A stretch of DNA of 64,000 bases from Alexandriicola marinus (lineage in GTDB: Bacteria; Pseudomonadota; Alphaproteobacteria; Rhodobacterales; Rhodobacteraceae): contig NZ_RBVZ01000002.1 of assembly GCF_004000435.1 (NCBI RefSeq), positions 1,046,501-1,110,500 of the forward strand, read 5' to 3'. Under the pieces are notes generated by a model. The model was given only the letters and a program-made list of their open reading frames with translations. It made no database searches and was not told where the DNA came from. Each line of letters starts with the position of its first letter. The stretch's first letter is position 1. Shown here piece by piece: positions 28,217-37,077 of this stretch. A program made the translations under genes and the position numbers.

Positions 28217-29386
28217 ATGAAGACGGATGTGGTGATCATCGGGGGCGGCCCCTCGGGCCTTTTGCTGTCGCAGCTCCTGAACAAGGCCGGCGTCGAGACG
28301 ATCATCCTTGAGAGGTCGAGCCGCGAACATGTGCTCAGCCGCATTCGTGCCGGTGTCCTTGAATGGGGAACGGTCGATCTCTTGCAGGAGGCCGGCGTCG
28401 ACGAGAGATTGCGGCGCGAGGGCATCCCGCATGACGGATGCTACCTGGCGGACGAAGATCAGATGATCCACATCGATTTCCATGGCCTCACGAACAAGAG
28501 GTCGATGGTCTATGGCCAGACCGAAGTGACGAAGGATCTTTATGCCGCGCAGGACAGGCAGGGCACACCCATTCTGCACGGGGTCGAGGATGTCGTGATC
28601 AACGATCCCAAGTCCGACGCCCCCTATGTCACCTGCATCCTCGACGGCACTCCGACACGGATCGATTGCCGGTATGTCGCGGGCTGCGACGGATTTCACG
28701 GTGTCAGCCGCAAGACCATCCCCGAGACCGTCCGTGAGGAATTCGAGAGGGTCTATCCCTTCGGATGGCTTGGCATCCTGTCCGAGACCCCGCCCGCCAA
28801 CGACGAGCTGATCTATTGCCACTCGGATCGGGGGTTTGCCCTGTGTTCGATGCGGAATGAGAACCTCAGCCGATATTACATTCAGGTCCCGCTGACCGAC
28901 AAACCCGAGAACTGGAGCGATGACGAGTTCTGGGCCGAACTGAAACGCCGCATGCCGGCGCAAAGCGTCGAGACGCTGGTGACCGGACCGTCGATCGAGA
29001 AGTCCATCGCGCCGCTGCGTTCCTTCGTGACCGAACCCATGAGCTGGGGCCGATTGTTCCTCGTGGGGGATGCGGCCCATATCGTGCCGCCCACCGGAGC
29101 CAAGGGCCTGAACCTTGCCGCCTCGGATGTCTTCTACCTCAAGGAGGGGCTGATCGACGCAATCGTGAACGGCGACAGCACGAAGCTTGATGCCTATTCC
29201 GACCGGGCGCTTGCCCGGATCTGGAAGGCGATGCGCTTCAGCTGGGAAATGACGACGATGCTTCATCAGTTCGATGGCGAAGACAGCTTTGCCCCGCAGA
29301 TGCGCAAGGCGACGCTGGACCATCTTGCCAGGTCTGAATCCGCGCGCCGGGACCTTGCGGAGAACTACATCGGCTTGCCCTACTGA
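28217..29386 (+). CDS. pobA: 4-hydroxybenzoate 3-monooxygenase
   Basis: The 389-residue flavoprotein hydroxylates 4-hydroxybenzoate to protocatechuate with NADPH and O2. It has the FAD dinucleotide motif GGGPSG (residues 9-14), the second FAD motif GDAAHIVPPTGAKG and the central CDGFHGVSR segment. Length matches the family (about 390). The ATG at 28217 follows GGGAGG. Its stop region overlaps the convergent pcaQ by 7 bases. With pcaHG it gives the first two steps of the protocatechuate branch. Confidence 0.96.
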   Translation: MKTDVVIIGGGPSGLLLSQLLNKAGVETIILERSSREHVLSRIRAGVLEWGTVDLLQEAGVDERLRREGIPHDGCYLADEDQMIHIDFHGLTNKRSMVYGQTEVTKDLYAAQDRQGTPILHGVEDVVINDPKSDAPYVTCILDGTPTRIDCRYVAGCDGFHGVSRKTIPETVREEFERVYPFGWLGILSETPPANDELIYCHSDRGFALCSMRNENLSRYYIQVPLTDKPENWSDDEFWAELKRRMPAQSVETLVTGPSIEKSIAPLRSFVTEPMSWGRLFLVGDAAHIVPPTGAKGLNLAASDVFYLKEGLIDAIVNGDSTKLDAYSDRALARIWKAMRFSWEMTTMLHQFDGEDSFAPQMRKATLDHLARSESARRDLAENYIGLPY

Positions 29387-30324
29387 TCCGATGCGCCGAA
29401 CGGGCCGTTGCCGGCCGTCATTCGCTCCGCTTCGGCGACCAGCGCCTCCATCAGGTGCTTCTGCTCGATGGGCCAGTCGGCATTGTCGCGCATCGAGATG
29501 CCGACCGGCCCGCCCAAGAGTTCGGTCGGAAGGCTCAGGGGCACCAGAAGCCCGTCATCGACGTCTTCGCGCACGACCCCCTGGCTGATGAACCAGACGA
29601 CATCGCTTTCGGCCACGATCCGGCGCCCGATATCGTGCGAGACGTTCTCGAAGGCGGCTGCCGGATTGTCGATCCCCTGACGTGACAGGAAGGCCCGCAC
29701 GACGGGCGAGATGACGGCACCGGACGGCGGCAACATCAGGGGGTATCCGATCAGCGCGGCGACGGGCGAAGGGTCACGCAGCAGCGGATGATCGGCCCGT
29801 ACATAGGCCCCGACCTTTTCGGAATAAAGCTGCCGGAAGGTCAGCCCATCCATCACCGCAACCGACGCCATCCGCCCGACGACCATATCCAGATCACCCT
29901 CGCGCAGCTGCGACATCAAGAGCCAGTTCGGCCCCGTCGATATCCGGATCTGGCAATCGGGCCATTCCTCCCGGAAGGCGAGGCAGGCCCGGGGCAACAG
30001 ATCGGTCGAGGCCGACGGCAGCGCACCGACCGCGATCTTGGGCCGCTCGAGCGCGCCGCCGCGCAGCAGATCCTGACCGCGGCGCAGTTCGACCATGGCG
30101 GAGCCGGCCGATTGCTGGAAGACGCGGCCCGCCGGAGTCAGGGTCAAGCGACGCGATGCGCGCGAGAAGAGGGAGGTTCCGAGGATCTCTTCCAGTTCAC
30201 GGATCGTCTTGGACGCCGCTGGTTGCGACACGTTCAGGGCCTGTGCCGCCGCTGAAAGAGAGCCCAGACGCGCCACTTCAAGAAAGCAGCGCAGGTGGCG
30301 CAATTTGAGGTTCGGATCCAACAT
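29380..30324 (-). CDS. pcaQ: LysR family regulator PcaQ
   Basis: The 314-residue LysR protein has an N-terminal winged helix-turn-helix (FLEVARLGSLSAAAQALNVS) and an effector domain that fits PcaQ (ALPSASTDLLPRACLAFREE). PcaQ activates the protocatechuate genes in rhizobia and roseobacters. It is divergent from pcaC, with a close match to the PcaQ operator in the gap. It overlaps pobA tail to tail by 7 bases. Confidence 0.9.
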   Translation of the reverse strand: MLDPNLKLRHLRCFLEVARLGSLSAAAQALNVSQPAASKTIRELEEILGTSLFSRASRRLTLTPAGRVFQQSAGSAMVELRRGQDLLRGGALERPKIAVGALPSASTDLLPRACLAFREEWPDCQIRISTGPNWLLMSQLREGDLDMVVGRMASVAVMDGLTFRQLYSEKVGAYVRADHPLLRDPSPVAALIGYPLMLPPSGAVISPVVRAFLSRQGIDNPAAAFENVSHDIGRRIVAESDVVWFISQGVVREDVDDGLLVPLSLPTELLGGPVGISMRDNADWPIEQKHLMEALVAEAERMTAGNGPFGASDQ

Positions 30325-30326
30325 TA

Positions 30327-30342
30327 TTAACTCATCGGTTAT
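30327..30342. promoter_or_regulatory. Putative PcaQ operator
   Basis: Read on the minus strand the site is ATAACC-GATG-AGTTAA. It matches the ATAACC-N4-GGTTAA operator described for PcaQ in Sinorhizobium in all but one base, and has the LysR inverted-repeat form. It lies directly before the pcaQ start and about 83 bases before pcaC. Confidence 0.65.
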
Positions 30343-30424
30343 GTAAAAACCAAAACATTATAATTTATGGGCCATGCAGTATGTGCAACACTTCTGTCGA
30401 CGTGCAGGCAGGAGAAGCGATCGC

Positions 30425-30808
30425 ATGACAAACAGGTATGACACAGGCATGGCCGTGCGCCGTCAGGTTCTAGGTGATCATCATGTCGACCGGGCCGAGG
30501 CGACCAAGACGGAATTCGACACGCCCTTTCAGGATCTTATCACGGAATCCGCATGGGGGACTGTCTGGGCGTCGGACGCGATCAGCCGTCGGGAACGGTC
30601 GATGCTGACACTCGCGCTTCTGGCCGCGACCGGAAACTTTGAAGAGATTCCCATGCATATCCGCGCGACGGCGCGCACCGGTGCCAGCAAGGCCGATGTG
30701 ATGGAGGCGTTTCAGCATGTCGCCATCTATGCCGGCGTGCCCAAGGCCAACCACGCCATCAAGCTCGCGCGGAAAACATTCGAAGAAATGGAGACAACCG
30801 ATGTCTGA
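30425..30808 (+). CDS. pcaC: 4-carboxymuconolactone decarboxylase
   Basis: The 127-residue AhpD-fold enzyme decarboxylates gamma-carboxymuconolactone in the protocatechuate branch. The core HIRATARTGASKADVMEAF and the N-terminal RRQVLGDHHVDRA fit PcaC. Start at 30425 is preceded by GGAGAAG at 14 bases; an in-frame ATG at 30374 would add 17 atypical residues. It overlaps pcaH by 8 bases. No pcaD precedes it, although pcaD commonly stands between pcaQ and pcaC in related genomes. Confidence 0.92.
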   Translation: MTNRYDTGMAVRRQVLGDHHVDRAEATKTEFDTPFQDLITESAWGTVWASDAISRRERSMLTLALLAATGNFEEIPMHIRATARTGASKADVMEAFQHVAIYAGVPKANHAIKLARKTFEEMETTDV

Positions 30809-31529
30809 GACAGCCCCCCTCATGCCCCGCCGGCGCGAGGTGCATCCGGTTCCCTATGATCCCGACTACAAGACATCCGTCGTGCGGTCGCCGAAACAGG
30901 CGCTTCTGTCGCTGGAATCGACCCTGATCGAAGAGACGGGCCCCGTCTTCGGGCACGACCTTCTGGGCCCGCTCGACAACAACCTGATCTACAATTTCAC
31001 TCAGGGCGCCGCCCCCGCGGTGGGCGAGAGAATCCGCGTTCATGGCCGGGTTCTGGATGAAACCGGACGCGCCGTTCCCAACACGCTGGTCGAGGTCTGG
31101 CAGGCCAATGCCGGCGGGCGCTATCGCCACGTGAAAGACACATATTTCGCACCTCTCGATCCGAATTTCGGAGGCTGCGGGCGAACGATCACGGATGAAA
31201 ACGGCTATTACGAATTCATGACGATCCGCCCCGGCGCCTATCCCTGGCCCAACCGGGCCAACGACTGGCGGCCCATGCATATCCATTTTTCGATCTTCGG
31301 CTCGGGTTTCGGACAGCGGCTGATCAGCCAGATGTATTTTCAGGGCGATCCGCTGATCGACCTGTGTCCCATCGTGAACACGATCAAGGACAGGGGGCAG
31401 ATCGACAGGCTCGTCGCGCCCCTCGACATGCAGAACAGCCGTGGGATGGATTACATCGCCTACAAATTCGACATCGTGCTGCGCGGGCGGCGGCAGACAA
31501 TGTTCGAAAACAAGCCGGAGGGCATGTGA
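30801..31529 (+). CDS. pcaH: Protocatechuate 3,4-dioxygenase beta subunit
   Basis: The 242-residue iron-binding subunit of the intradiol dioxygenase opens protocatechuate to 3-carboxymuconate. The Fe(III) ligands are visible as the tyrosines in GRYRHVKD and PGAYPWPN and the two histidines in RPMHIHFS. The start at 30801 overlaps the pcaC stop; translation begins MSETAPLMPRR. pcaG begins immediately after its stop, so the subunits are made together. Confidence 0.96.
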   Translation: MSETAPLMPRRREVHPVPYDPDYKTSVVRSPKQALLSLESTLIEETGPVFGHDLLGPLDNNLIYNFTQGAAPAVGERIRVHGRVLDETGRAVPNTLVEVWQANAGGRYRHVKDTYFAPLDPNFGGCGRTITDENGYYEFMTIRPGAYPWPNRANDWRPMHIHFSIFGSGFGQRLISQMYFQGDPLIDLCPIVNTIKDRGQIDRLVAPLDMQNSRGMDYIAYKFDIVLRGRRQTMFENKPEGM

Positions 31530-31530
31530 C

Positions 31531-32130
31531 ATGACGCAACCACTTGATATCCTGACCGAAACACCATCCCAGACAGCCGGCCCATATGTGCATATCGGCT
31601 GCATCCCCACATTCGCTGGGGTCGAAGGGGTTTATCCCGAAGACCTTGGCCTGAGCCCGATCTCAGACGGCGCCAGGGGCGAGGTGATCACGATCCGCGG
31701 TTCGGTCTATGACGGCACCGGCTGGGCCTTGCGCGATGCCATGATGGAAAGCTGGCAACCCGATGCCGCCGGGCTGTTTCCCGGGCAGGACGGTGCCGAT
31801 CCGAAGGTCAGCGGCTTTTGCCGCTTTGCTGCCGACAAGGATAGCGGGGAATTCACCCTTCGCACCGTGAAACCGGGCCCCGTCCCATTGCGGCATGGCG
31901 GGTTGCAGGCCCCGCACATCGCGCTGTGGATCGTCGCGCGGGGGATCAACATCGGTCTGAGCACGCGAATCTATTTCGAGGATGAGGACAATTCCGGCGA
32001 CATGCTTTTGAACCGGATCGAACAGCGCCCCCGTGCCGACACCCTGATCGCGCGCAAAACGGGCGAGGGCGAGTATCGGTTCGATATCCGGCTTCAGGGC
32101 GAAGGAGAGACGGTCTTTCTCGACATGTGA
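31531..32130 (+). CDS. pcaG: Protocatechuate 3,4-dioxygenase alpha subunit
   Basis: The 199-residue partner of PcaH starts with LTETPSQTAGPYVHIG, the classic alpha-subunit N-terminus. It contains the related intradiol fold without the iron ligands (QAPHIALWIVARG in place of the H-x-H site). It starts 1 base after pcaH. Its last 37 bases overlap the convergent LysR gene. No pcaB follows, which is unusual for this operon. Confidence 0.95.
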   Translation: MTQPLDILTETPSQTAGPYVHIGCIPTFAGVEGVYPEDLGLSPISDGARGEVITIRGSVYDGTGWALRDAMMESWQPDAAGLFPGQDGADPKVSGFCRFAADKDSGEFTLRTVKPGPVPLRHGGLQAPHIALWIVARGINIGLSTRIYFEDEDNSGDMLLNRIEQRPRADTLIARKTGEGEYRFDIRLQGEGETVFLDM

Positions 32131-33026
32131 TCCGGGTGTTGGCCCGCGGCCTGATCGGCCAGCCAGTCCCGAAACCGGGACAAGGCGCCTTGCGAGGCCT
32201 TGGCTTCCGGCCATGCCAGCCAGTAGGAGCCTGATCCCGGCACCGCCTCATCGAGGACAGGCAGAAGGCGTCCTTCGGCCATCTCGATCCGGGCGAGGTA
32301 ATCGGGCAGGAGCGCGATCCCCAGCCCAGAGATCGCGGCCTGTATCATCATCGAGAATTGATCCACGACCATGCCTTCGGCCCCGGTCATCTGCCCGCCC
32401 TGACCGGCGAACCAATCCGCCCAGCTTTCGGGCCGGTTCTCGAGCCGCAGAAGTGGCAAGCCGGACATGTCCTCAGGTGTCGTGATCGGGTTGCGGTCAA
32501 GGAAACCGGGGGATCCACAGGCCGTCAGCGCCTCGTCGAACAGCTTGTGGTGATGCACGTCGGGCCAGTCCGGGTCGCCGAAATAGATCACGGCATCGAA
32601 AATCTCGGTCTCGAAGCTGAACCGCTGGATCCGGGTCGACAGGTTCACCGAGATGCCAGGATGCGCCTCGAAGAACCCACCCAGCCGCGGCCCCAGCCAG
32701 CGCGTCGCGAATGTCGGCAGCACGGCGAGGGAGATGGTCCCGCCGCCGGGATTGGCAACGACCGACATCGACGCCCGCTGGATCATGTCGAGGGCCCGTT
32801 GGATATCGCCTTGATAGGCCAGCGCGGCCTGCGTCGGCATCAGCCTGCGTTTCTGACGGATGAACAGGTCTGTCCCCAGCTGTTCTTCCAGGGATTGGGT
32901 CAGGCGGCTGACTGTCGATTGCGTCAGGTTCAGTTCGGTCGCCGCCGACGTCACGGACCTGTGCCGCACGACTGCGTCAAAGGCCAGAAGCTGGCTGAGG
33001 GAAGGAAGGAAACGTCGCTGTCGCAT
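32094..33026 (-). CDS. gcdR: LysR family regulator of the glutaryl-CoA genes (GcdR-like)
   Basis: The 310-residue LysR protein of the GcvA-like subgroup has an N-terminal helix-turn-helix (HRSVTSAATELNLTQSTVSR) and the effector domain ending with the usual GLGIALLPDYLA segment. It is divergent from glutaryl-CoA dehydrogenase, the normal setting of GcdR. I place the start at 33026 (MRQRRFLPSL); an ATG at 33032 adds two residues. The gene's end overlaps pcaG by 37 bases. The name rests on context. Confidence 0.78.
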   Translation of the reverse strand: MRQRRFLPSLSQLLAFDAVVRHRSVTSAATELNLTQSTVSRLTQSLEEQLGTDLFIRQKRRLMPTQAALAYQGDIQRALDMIQRASMSVVANPGGGTISLAVLPTFATRWLGPRLGGFFEAHPGISVNLSTRIQRFSFETEIFDAVIYFGDPDWPDVHHHKLFDEALTACGSPGFLDRNPITTPEDMSGLPLLRLENRPESWADWFAGQGGQMTGAEGMVVDQFSMMIQAAISGLGIALLPDYLARIEMAEGRLLPVLDEAVPGSGSYWLAWPEAKASQGALSRFRDWLADQAAGQHPDHMSRKTVSPSP

Positions 33027-33030
33027 GATC

Positions 33031-33045
33031 ATGCATCTAATGCAT
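33031..33045. promoter_or_regulatory. Putative LysR operator between gcdR and gcdH
   Basis: Two copies of the palindrome ATGCAT are separated by 3 bases (ATGCATCTAATGCAT) and contain the T-N11-A core of LysR sites. The site lies 5 bases before the chosen gcdR start and about 100 bases before gcdH, as expected for an autoregulated divergent promoter. Confidence 0.45.
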
Positions 33046-33147
33046 CAAGTGATGGAGGAATAGCGTTTCATTTCCAAGAATGATGCAGATATTGAAGAGC
33101 TGGAACAGAGTTTCTGCGCATGACCCGCCCCGGAAAGGATCGATCTG

Positions 33148-34347
33148 ATGGCCGACAGCACTCACAAGGGACAGCCCTTCAAATGGGAGGATCCCTTCCT
33201 TCTGGATGACCAGCTGTCCGAAGAAGACCGGATGATCCGCGATGCCGCCGCGGCCTTTGCCGCCGACAAACTCGCGCCCCGGATCGAGGCCGCCTACATG
33301 AACGAGGAAACCGATCCGGCGATCTTTGCCGAGATGGGGGCCTCCGGTCTTCTGGGTGTGACGGTCCCCGAGGAATACGGCGGCGCGGGCGCCAGCTATG
33401 TGTCCTATGGTCTGGTGGCGCGCGAGGTCGAGCGGATCGACAGCGGATTCCGGTCGATGATGTCGGTGCAATCCTCGCTCGTGATGTTTCCGATCCATGC
33501 CTATGGGTCGGAAGAGCAGAAACAGAAGTATCTGCCGGGCCTCGCGGCGGGTGAACTGATCGGCTGTTTCGGACTGACCGAACCCGATGCCGGGTCCGAC
33601 CCGTCGGGGATGAAGACGCGCGCGGAAAAGATCGATGGCGGTTACCGGCTGACCGGCTCCAAGATGTGGATTTCGAATTCGCCGATCGCCGATGTGTTCG
33701 TCGTCTGGGCCAAGTCGGATGCGCATGACGGCAAGGTCTGCGGGTTCATCCTCGAAAAGGGCATGAAGGGTCTTTCGGCGCCCAAGATCGGCGGAAAGCT
33801 GTCGCTGCGGGCGTCGATCACGGGCGAAATCGTGATGCAGGGCGTCGAGGTCGGCGAAGATGCGATCCTGCCCGGCATTCGCGGCATGGGTGGTCCGTTC
33901 GGCTGTCTGAACCGCGCGCGATACGGCATCAGCTGGGGTGTGATGGGCGCGGCAGAGGATTGCTGGATTCGGGCCCACAACTACGGGATGGAACGCAAGC
34001 AGTTCAACCGGCCTCTTGCGGCAACGCAGCTTTATCAGAAGAAACTCGCAGACATGCAGACCGAGATCGCGTTGGGCCTTCAGGGTGCGCTGCGCGTTGG
34101 CCAACTGATGGACCAGGGCAAGTTCGCGCCCGAGATGATCTCGATCATGAAGCGCAACAATTGCGGCAAGGCGCTGGATATCGCGCGCATGGCCCGCGAC
34201 ATGCATGGCGGCAACGGAATCCAGATCGGATATCACGTGATGCGCCACGCCCAGAACCTTGAAACCGTGAATACCTACGAAGGAACCCACGACGTTCACG
34301 CTCTGATTTTGGGCCGCGCGCAAACGGGATTGCAGGCCTTTGGCTGA
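33148..34347 (+). CDS. gcdH: Glutaryl-CoA dehydrogenase
   Basis: The 399-residue acyl-CoA dehydrogenase oxidises and decarboxylates glutaryl-CoA to crotonyl-CoA. FAD/substrate motifs are clear ([20 protein letters not shown]) and the catalytic glutamate lies in [15 protein letters not shown], the form typical of GcdH. It overlaps the CoA-transferase gene by 8 bases and is divergent from gcdR. This unit degrades glutarate, lysine- or tryptophan-derived intermediates. Confidence 0.95.
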   Translation: MADSTHKGQPFKWEDPFLLDDQLSEEDRMIRDAAAAFAADKLAPRIEAAYMNEETDPAIFAEMGASGLLGVTVPEEYGGAGASYVSYGLVAREVERIDSGFRSMMSVQSSLVMFPIHAYGSEEQKQKYLPGLAAGELIGCFGLTEPDAGSDPSGMKTRAEKIDGGYRLTGSKMWISNSPIADVFVVWAKSDAHDGKVCGFILEKGMKGLSAPKIGGKLSLRASITGEIVMQGVEVGEDAILPGIRGMGGPFGCLNRARYGISWGVMGAAEDCWIRAHNYGMERKQFNRPLAATQLYQKKLADMQTEIALGLQGALRVGQLMDQGKFAPEMISIMKRNNCGKALDIARMARDMHGGNGIQIGYHVMRHAQNLETVNTYEGTHDVHALILGRAQTGLQAFG

Positions 34348-35494
34348 TGCACCTCTCAAGGGATTGCGGGTCGTCGAACTGGCCCGCATCCTTGCCGGGC
34401 CGTGGATCGGGCAGACGCTGGCCGATCTGGGTGCCGAGGTCATCAAGGTGGAATCCCCGGCGGGCGATGACACGCGCACATGGGGCCCGCCCTTCATCGA
34501 ACGCCCTCTGCCCGATGGCGGAACTGAGACGGTGGCTGCCTATTTCCACGCCGCCAACAGGGGCAAGACCTCGGTCACCTGTGATTTCGGCGATCCTGCC
34601 GATCTGGTCCGCCTGAAAGAGTTGATCGCAACGGCCGACGTGGTGATCGAGAATTTCAAGCTCGGCGGGCTTGAGAAATTCGGGCTGCATTACGAGGCGC
34701 TTGCGCCTTCGAACCCACGGCTTGTCTATGCCTCGATCACGGGGTTTGGCCAGACCGGGCCAAGGGCCGCGCAGCCGGGCTATGATTTCCTGCTGCAGGG
34801 CATGTGCGGGATCATGGATCTGACCGGCGATCCGAACGGGGAACCGCAGAAGATCGGTGTTGCCTGGATCGATATCTTCACCGGTCTTTATGGCGTGATC
34901 GGAATTCAGGCGGCTCTTGCCGAACGGGAACGATCGGGCAAGGGTCAGCATGTGGACCTGTCGCTTCTCGATAGCGGCGTCGGCGTTCTGGCCAATCAGG
35001 CCGCGAATTTCCTCTTGGGGGATGTCGTTCCGCGGCGGCTGGGCAATGCGCATCCGAACATCGTCCCGTATCAGGTCTTTCCGGCCTCGGACGGGCACCT
35101 GATCATCGCCTGCGGCAACGATCGCCAGTTCCGGTCGCTTTGCGGTGTGCTGGACCTGCCCGATATCGCGGCCGCGCCCGAGTATGCCGCGAATTCCGAC
35201 AGGGTGGCCAACCGTGACAGCCTTTCGGTGGCCCTGTCGGACGCCACCTCCCGCAGGACACGGGCAGACCTGATCGCTGCGCTGAAGGAGGCTGCGGTGC
35301 CCGCAGGGCCGATCAACACGGTTCCCGAGGCGCTCTCGGATCCGCAGACCGTCGCCCGGGGCATGGTGATCGAACCCGAGGGGATCGCCGGTGTCCGCAC
35401 GCCGATCGTCTTTTCCCGAAGCGACCTGAACACCGCCCGCGCCGCTCCGATCCTTGGCTCCGGCGGCTGGTCGTTCGACGATGAGGAGCGTTGA
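34340..35494 (+). CDS. CaiB/BaiF family CoA-transferase, likely glutarate-CoA transferase
   Basis: The 384-residue family III CoA-transferase begins [20 protein letters not shown] and carries the probable catalytic aspartate in [13 protein letters not shown]. Position directly after gcdH suggests that it makes glutaryl-CoA, as SUGCT does in animals. The start is a TTG at 34340, inside the last codons of gcdH; there is no upstream alternative outside gcdH. That overlap implies tight coupling. Confidence 0.88.
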   Translation: MADAPLKGLRVVELARILAGPWIGQTLADLGAEVIKVESPAGDDTRTWGPPFIERPLPDGGTETVAAYFHAANRGKTSVTCDFGDPADLVRLKELIATADVVIENFKLGGLEKFGLHYEALAPSNPRLVYASITGFGQTGPRAAQPGYDFLLQGMCGIMDLTGDPNGEPQKIGVAWIDIFTGLYGVIGIQAALAERERSGKGQHVDLSLLDSGVGVLANQAANFLLGDVVPRRLGNAHPNIVPYQVFPASDGHLIIACGNDRQFRSLCGVLDLPDIAAAPEYAANSDRVANRDSLSVALSDATSRRTRADLIAALKEAAVPAGPINTVPEALSDPQTVARGMVIEPEGIAGVRTPIVFSRSDLNTARAAPILGSGGWSFDDEER

Positions 35495-35593
35495 CAGGCC
35501 GGGCTCAGGCCTCTCATTTCCCGTGCATCCTTTGTGATGACGGCTAGTATAGCCGGAACTGCGCATACCGCATCGACAAGAAACAGGAAGACC

Positions 35594-36427
35594 ATGACAA
35601 AGCCTTGCATCATCTGTGTCGCGATCACCGGATCAGTTCCGACAAAAGCTGACAATCCGGCGGTTCCCATCACGATCGAGGAACAGGTCGAAAGCACGCA
35701 GGAGGCGTTCGAGGCGGGGGCCAGCATTGCGCATTGCCATGTTCGCAATCCGGACGGATCGACGACCTCGGACCCTGAAAAGTTCGCCCTGCTCAAGGAA
35801 GGGCTGGAAAAGCACTGCCCCGGCATGATCGTCCAGTTTTCAACTGGCGGACGCTCCGGCAGCGGAACCGAAAGGGGCGGCATGTTGCCCCTTGAGCCGG
35901 ACATGGCCTCCCTCACCGTGGGATCGAACAATTTCCCGACGCGGGTCTATGAAAACAGCCCCGACCTCGTGGCCTGGCTTTCGTCCGAGATGCGGAAGTA
36001 TCAGGTCACCCCCGAGATCGAGGCCTTCGATCTGAGCCAGCTTCTGCAGGCGATCCGGATGCACGGCGAGGGGCTGCTTCATGGCAAGCTCTATGTCCAG
36101 TTCGTCATGGGTGTGAAGAACGCCATGCCCGTCGATCGCGAGGTCTTCGATTTCTATGTCCAATTGATGAAGACCCGCGCACCTGACGCCGAATGGTGTG
36201 CTGCGGGGATCGGTGCCGGCCAGATTGTCGTGAACGAATGGGCGATCGCGGCCGGGGGTCATACCCGCGCCGGTCTCGAGGACAACATTCGCCTCGACCG
36301 CGATACGCTCGCGCCCTCCAACGCTGCCCTCATCAAGAGGGCTGTCGATCTGTGCGAAAAATACGAACGCCCCGTCGCCACGTGGCAGCAGGCGCGCGAA
36401 ATCCTCGGTGTCCCGCTTCGGACCTGA
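35594..36427 (+). CDS. Beta-keto acid cleavage enzyme (BKACE, DUF849 family)
   Basis: The 277-residue TIM-barrel enzyme of the DUF849/Kce family uses acetyl-CoA to split beta-keto acids to acetoacetate and an acyl-CoA. The zinc site residues H47 and H49 appear in AHCHVRNPDG, with the glutamate in VNEWAIAAGG and the GHTRAGLEDN loop. The start at 35594 follows AGGAAG. It is 99 bases after the CoA-transferase gene and possibly in the same unit. Known substrates in this family include beta-ketoadipate and dehydrocarnitine; both fit genes in this window. Confidence 0.88.
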   Translation: MTKPCIICVAITGSVPTKADNPAVPITIEEQVESTQEAFEAGASIAHCHVRNPDGSTTSDPEKFALLKEGLEKHCPGMIVQFSTGGRSGSGTERGGMLPLEPDMASLTVGSNNFPTRVYENSPDLVAWLSSEMRKYQVTPEIEAFDLSQLLQAIRMHGEGLLHGKLYVQFVMGVKNAMPVDREVFDFYVQLMKTRAPDAEWCAAGIGAGQIVVNEWAIAAGGHTRAGLEDNIRLDRDTLAPSNAALIKRAVDLCEKYERPVATWQQAREILGVPLRT

Positions 36428-36495
36428 CCTTGCATTCGGCAATGGGAACAATGGCGATCGCGGTCGGCATCGAACCGGCTCCCTGACCCGCGCGT

Positions 36496-37077
36496 TCAGC
36501 CGATATCCGACCGCAGCAAAGCGCTCTTGCAGCCGTCTAGCGCAATTGCGCAGACAGCGCGTGCGCGGATTCTGCGTTCGGCCTCGGTCACCGGTCCCAG
36601 TCCCTTGTTGAAGAGTTCTGACAGGCCGTGCACGTTGCTCCACAACGCGAACGACAGCACCTCAAGTTTCTGGTCATCAAGTCCCGGCAGCCATGCACGC
36701 AGCGCGGATTGTAGAATCTGATACGCATTCGGGTTGTTGTCCCCGCCTTGCGCCAGCTTTTCTGCCGGCGACTTTCCGGCAATGGCGAACATCATGGAAA
36801 ATATGTTGGGATTGCGTGTTGCATAGTCCACATAGGTGAGGCCGACGGTCATGACCGCGTCCTCGGCGGTCAGAACCCCCGACTGTTCCGTGTCTGTGAG
36901 CATCGCCGCCGACAACTCGGCGAAAGCACGATGCGTCAGGGCGATCAGGATGTCGTCCTTGGACTTGAAATGGCGATAGACGGCCGCCGGGTCGACATTC
37001 GCCGCGCGCGCGCAGGCCCTCAGGCTCAGGTTTTCCGACCCATCGGACACCACGGTGTCCCACGCGATGCGCATCAA
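36496..37077 (-). CDS. TetR family regulator with a short N-terminus
   Basis: The 193-residue protein has the TetR helix-turn-helix (LSLRACARAANVDPAAVYRH, then FKSKDDIL) and a C-terminal WHG-type ligand domain. The N-terminus (MMRIAWDTVVSDG) lacks about 8-15 residues that normally complete helix 1. An in-frame TGA lies just upstream (minus strand, near 37095), leaving only TTG at 37077 or ATG at 37074 as starts. It faces, head to head and overlapping by 23 bases, a DUF4188 frame that also seems truncated. DNA binding may be impaired. Confidence 0.75.
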   Translation of the reverse strand: MMRIAWDTVVSDGSENLSLRACARAANVDPAAVYRHFKSKDDILIALTHRAFAELSAAMLTDTEQSGVLTAEDAVMTVGLTYVDYATRNPNIFSMMFAIAGKSPAEKLAQGGDNNPNAYQILQSALRAWLPGLDDQKLEVLSFALWSNVHGLSELFNKGLGPVTEAERRIRARAVCAIALDGCKSALLRSDIG

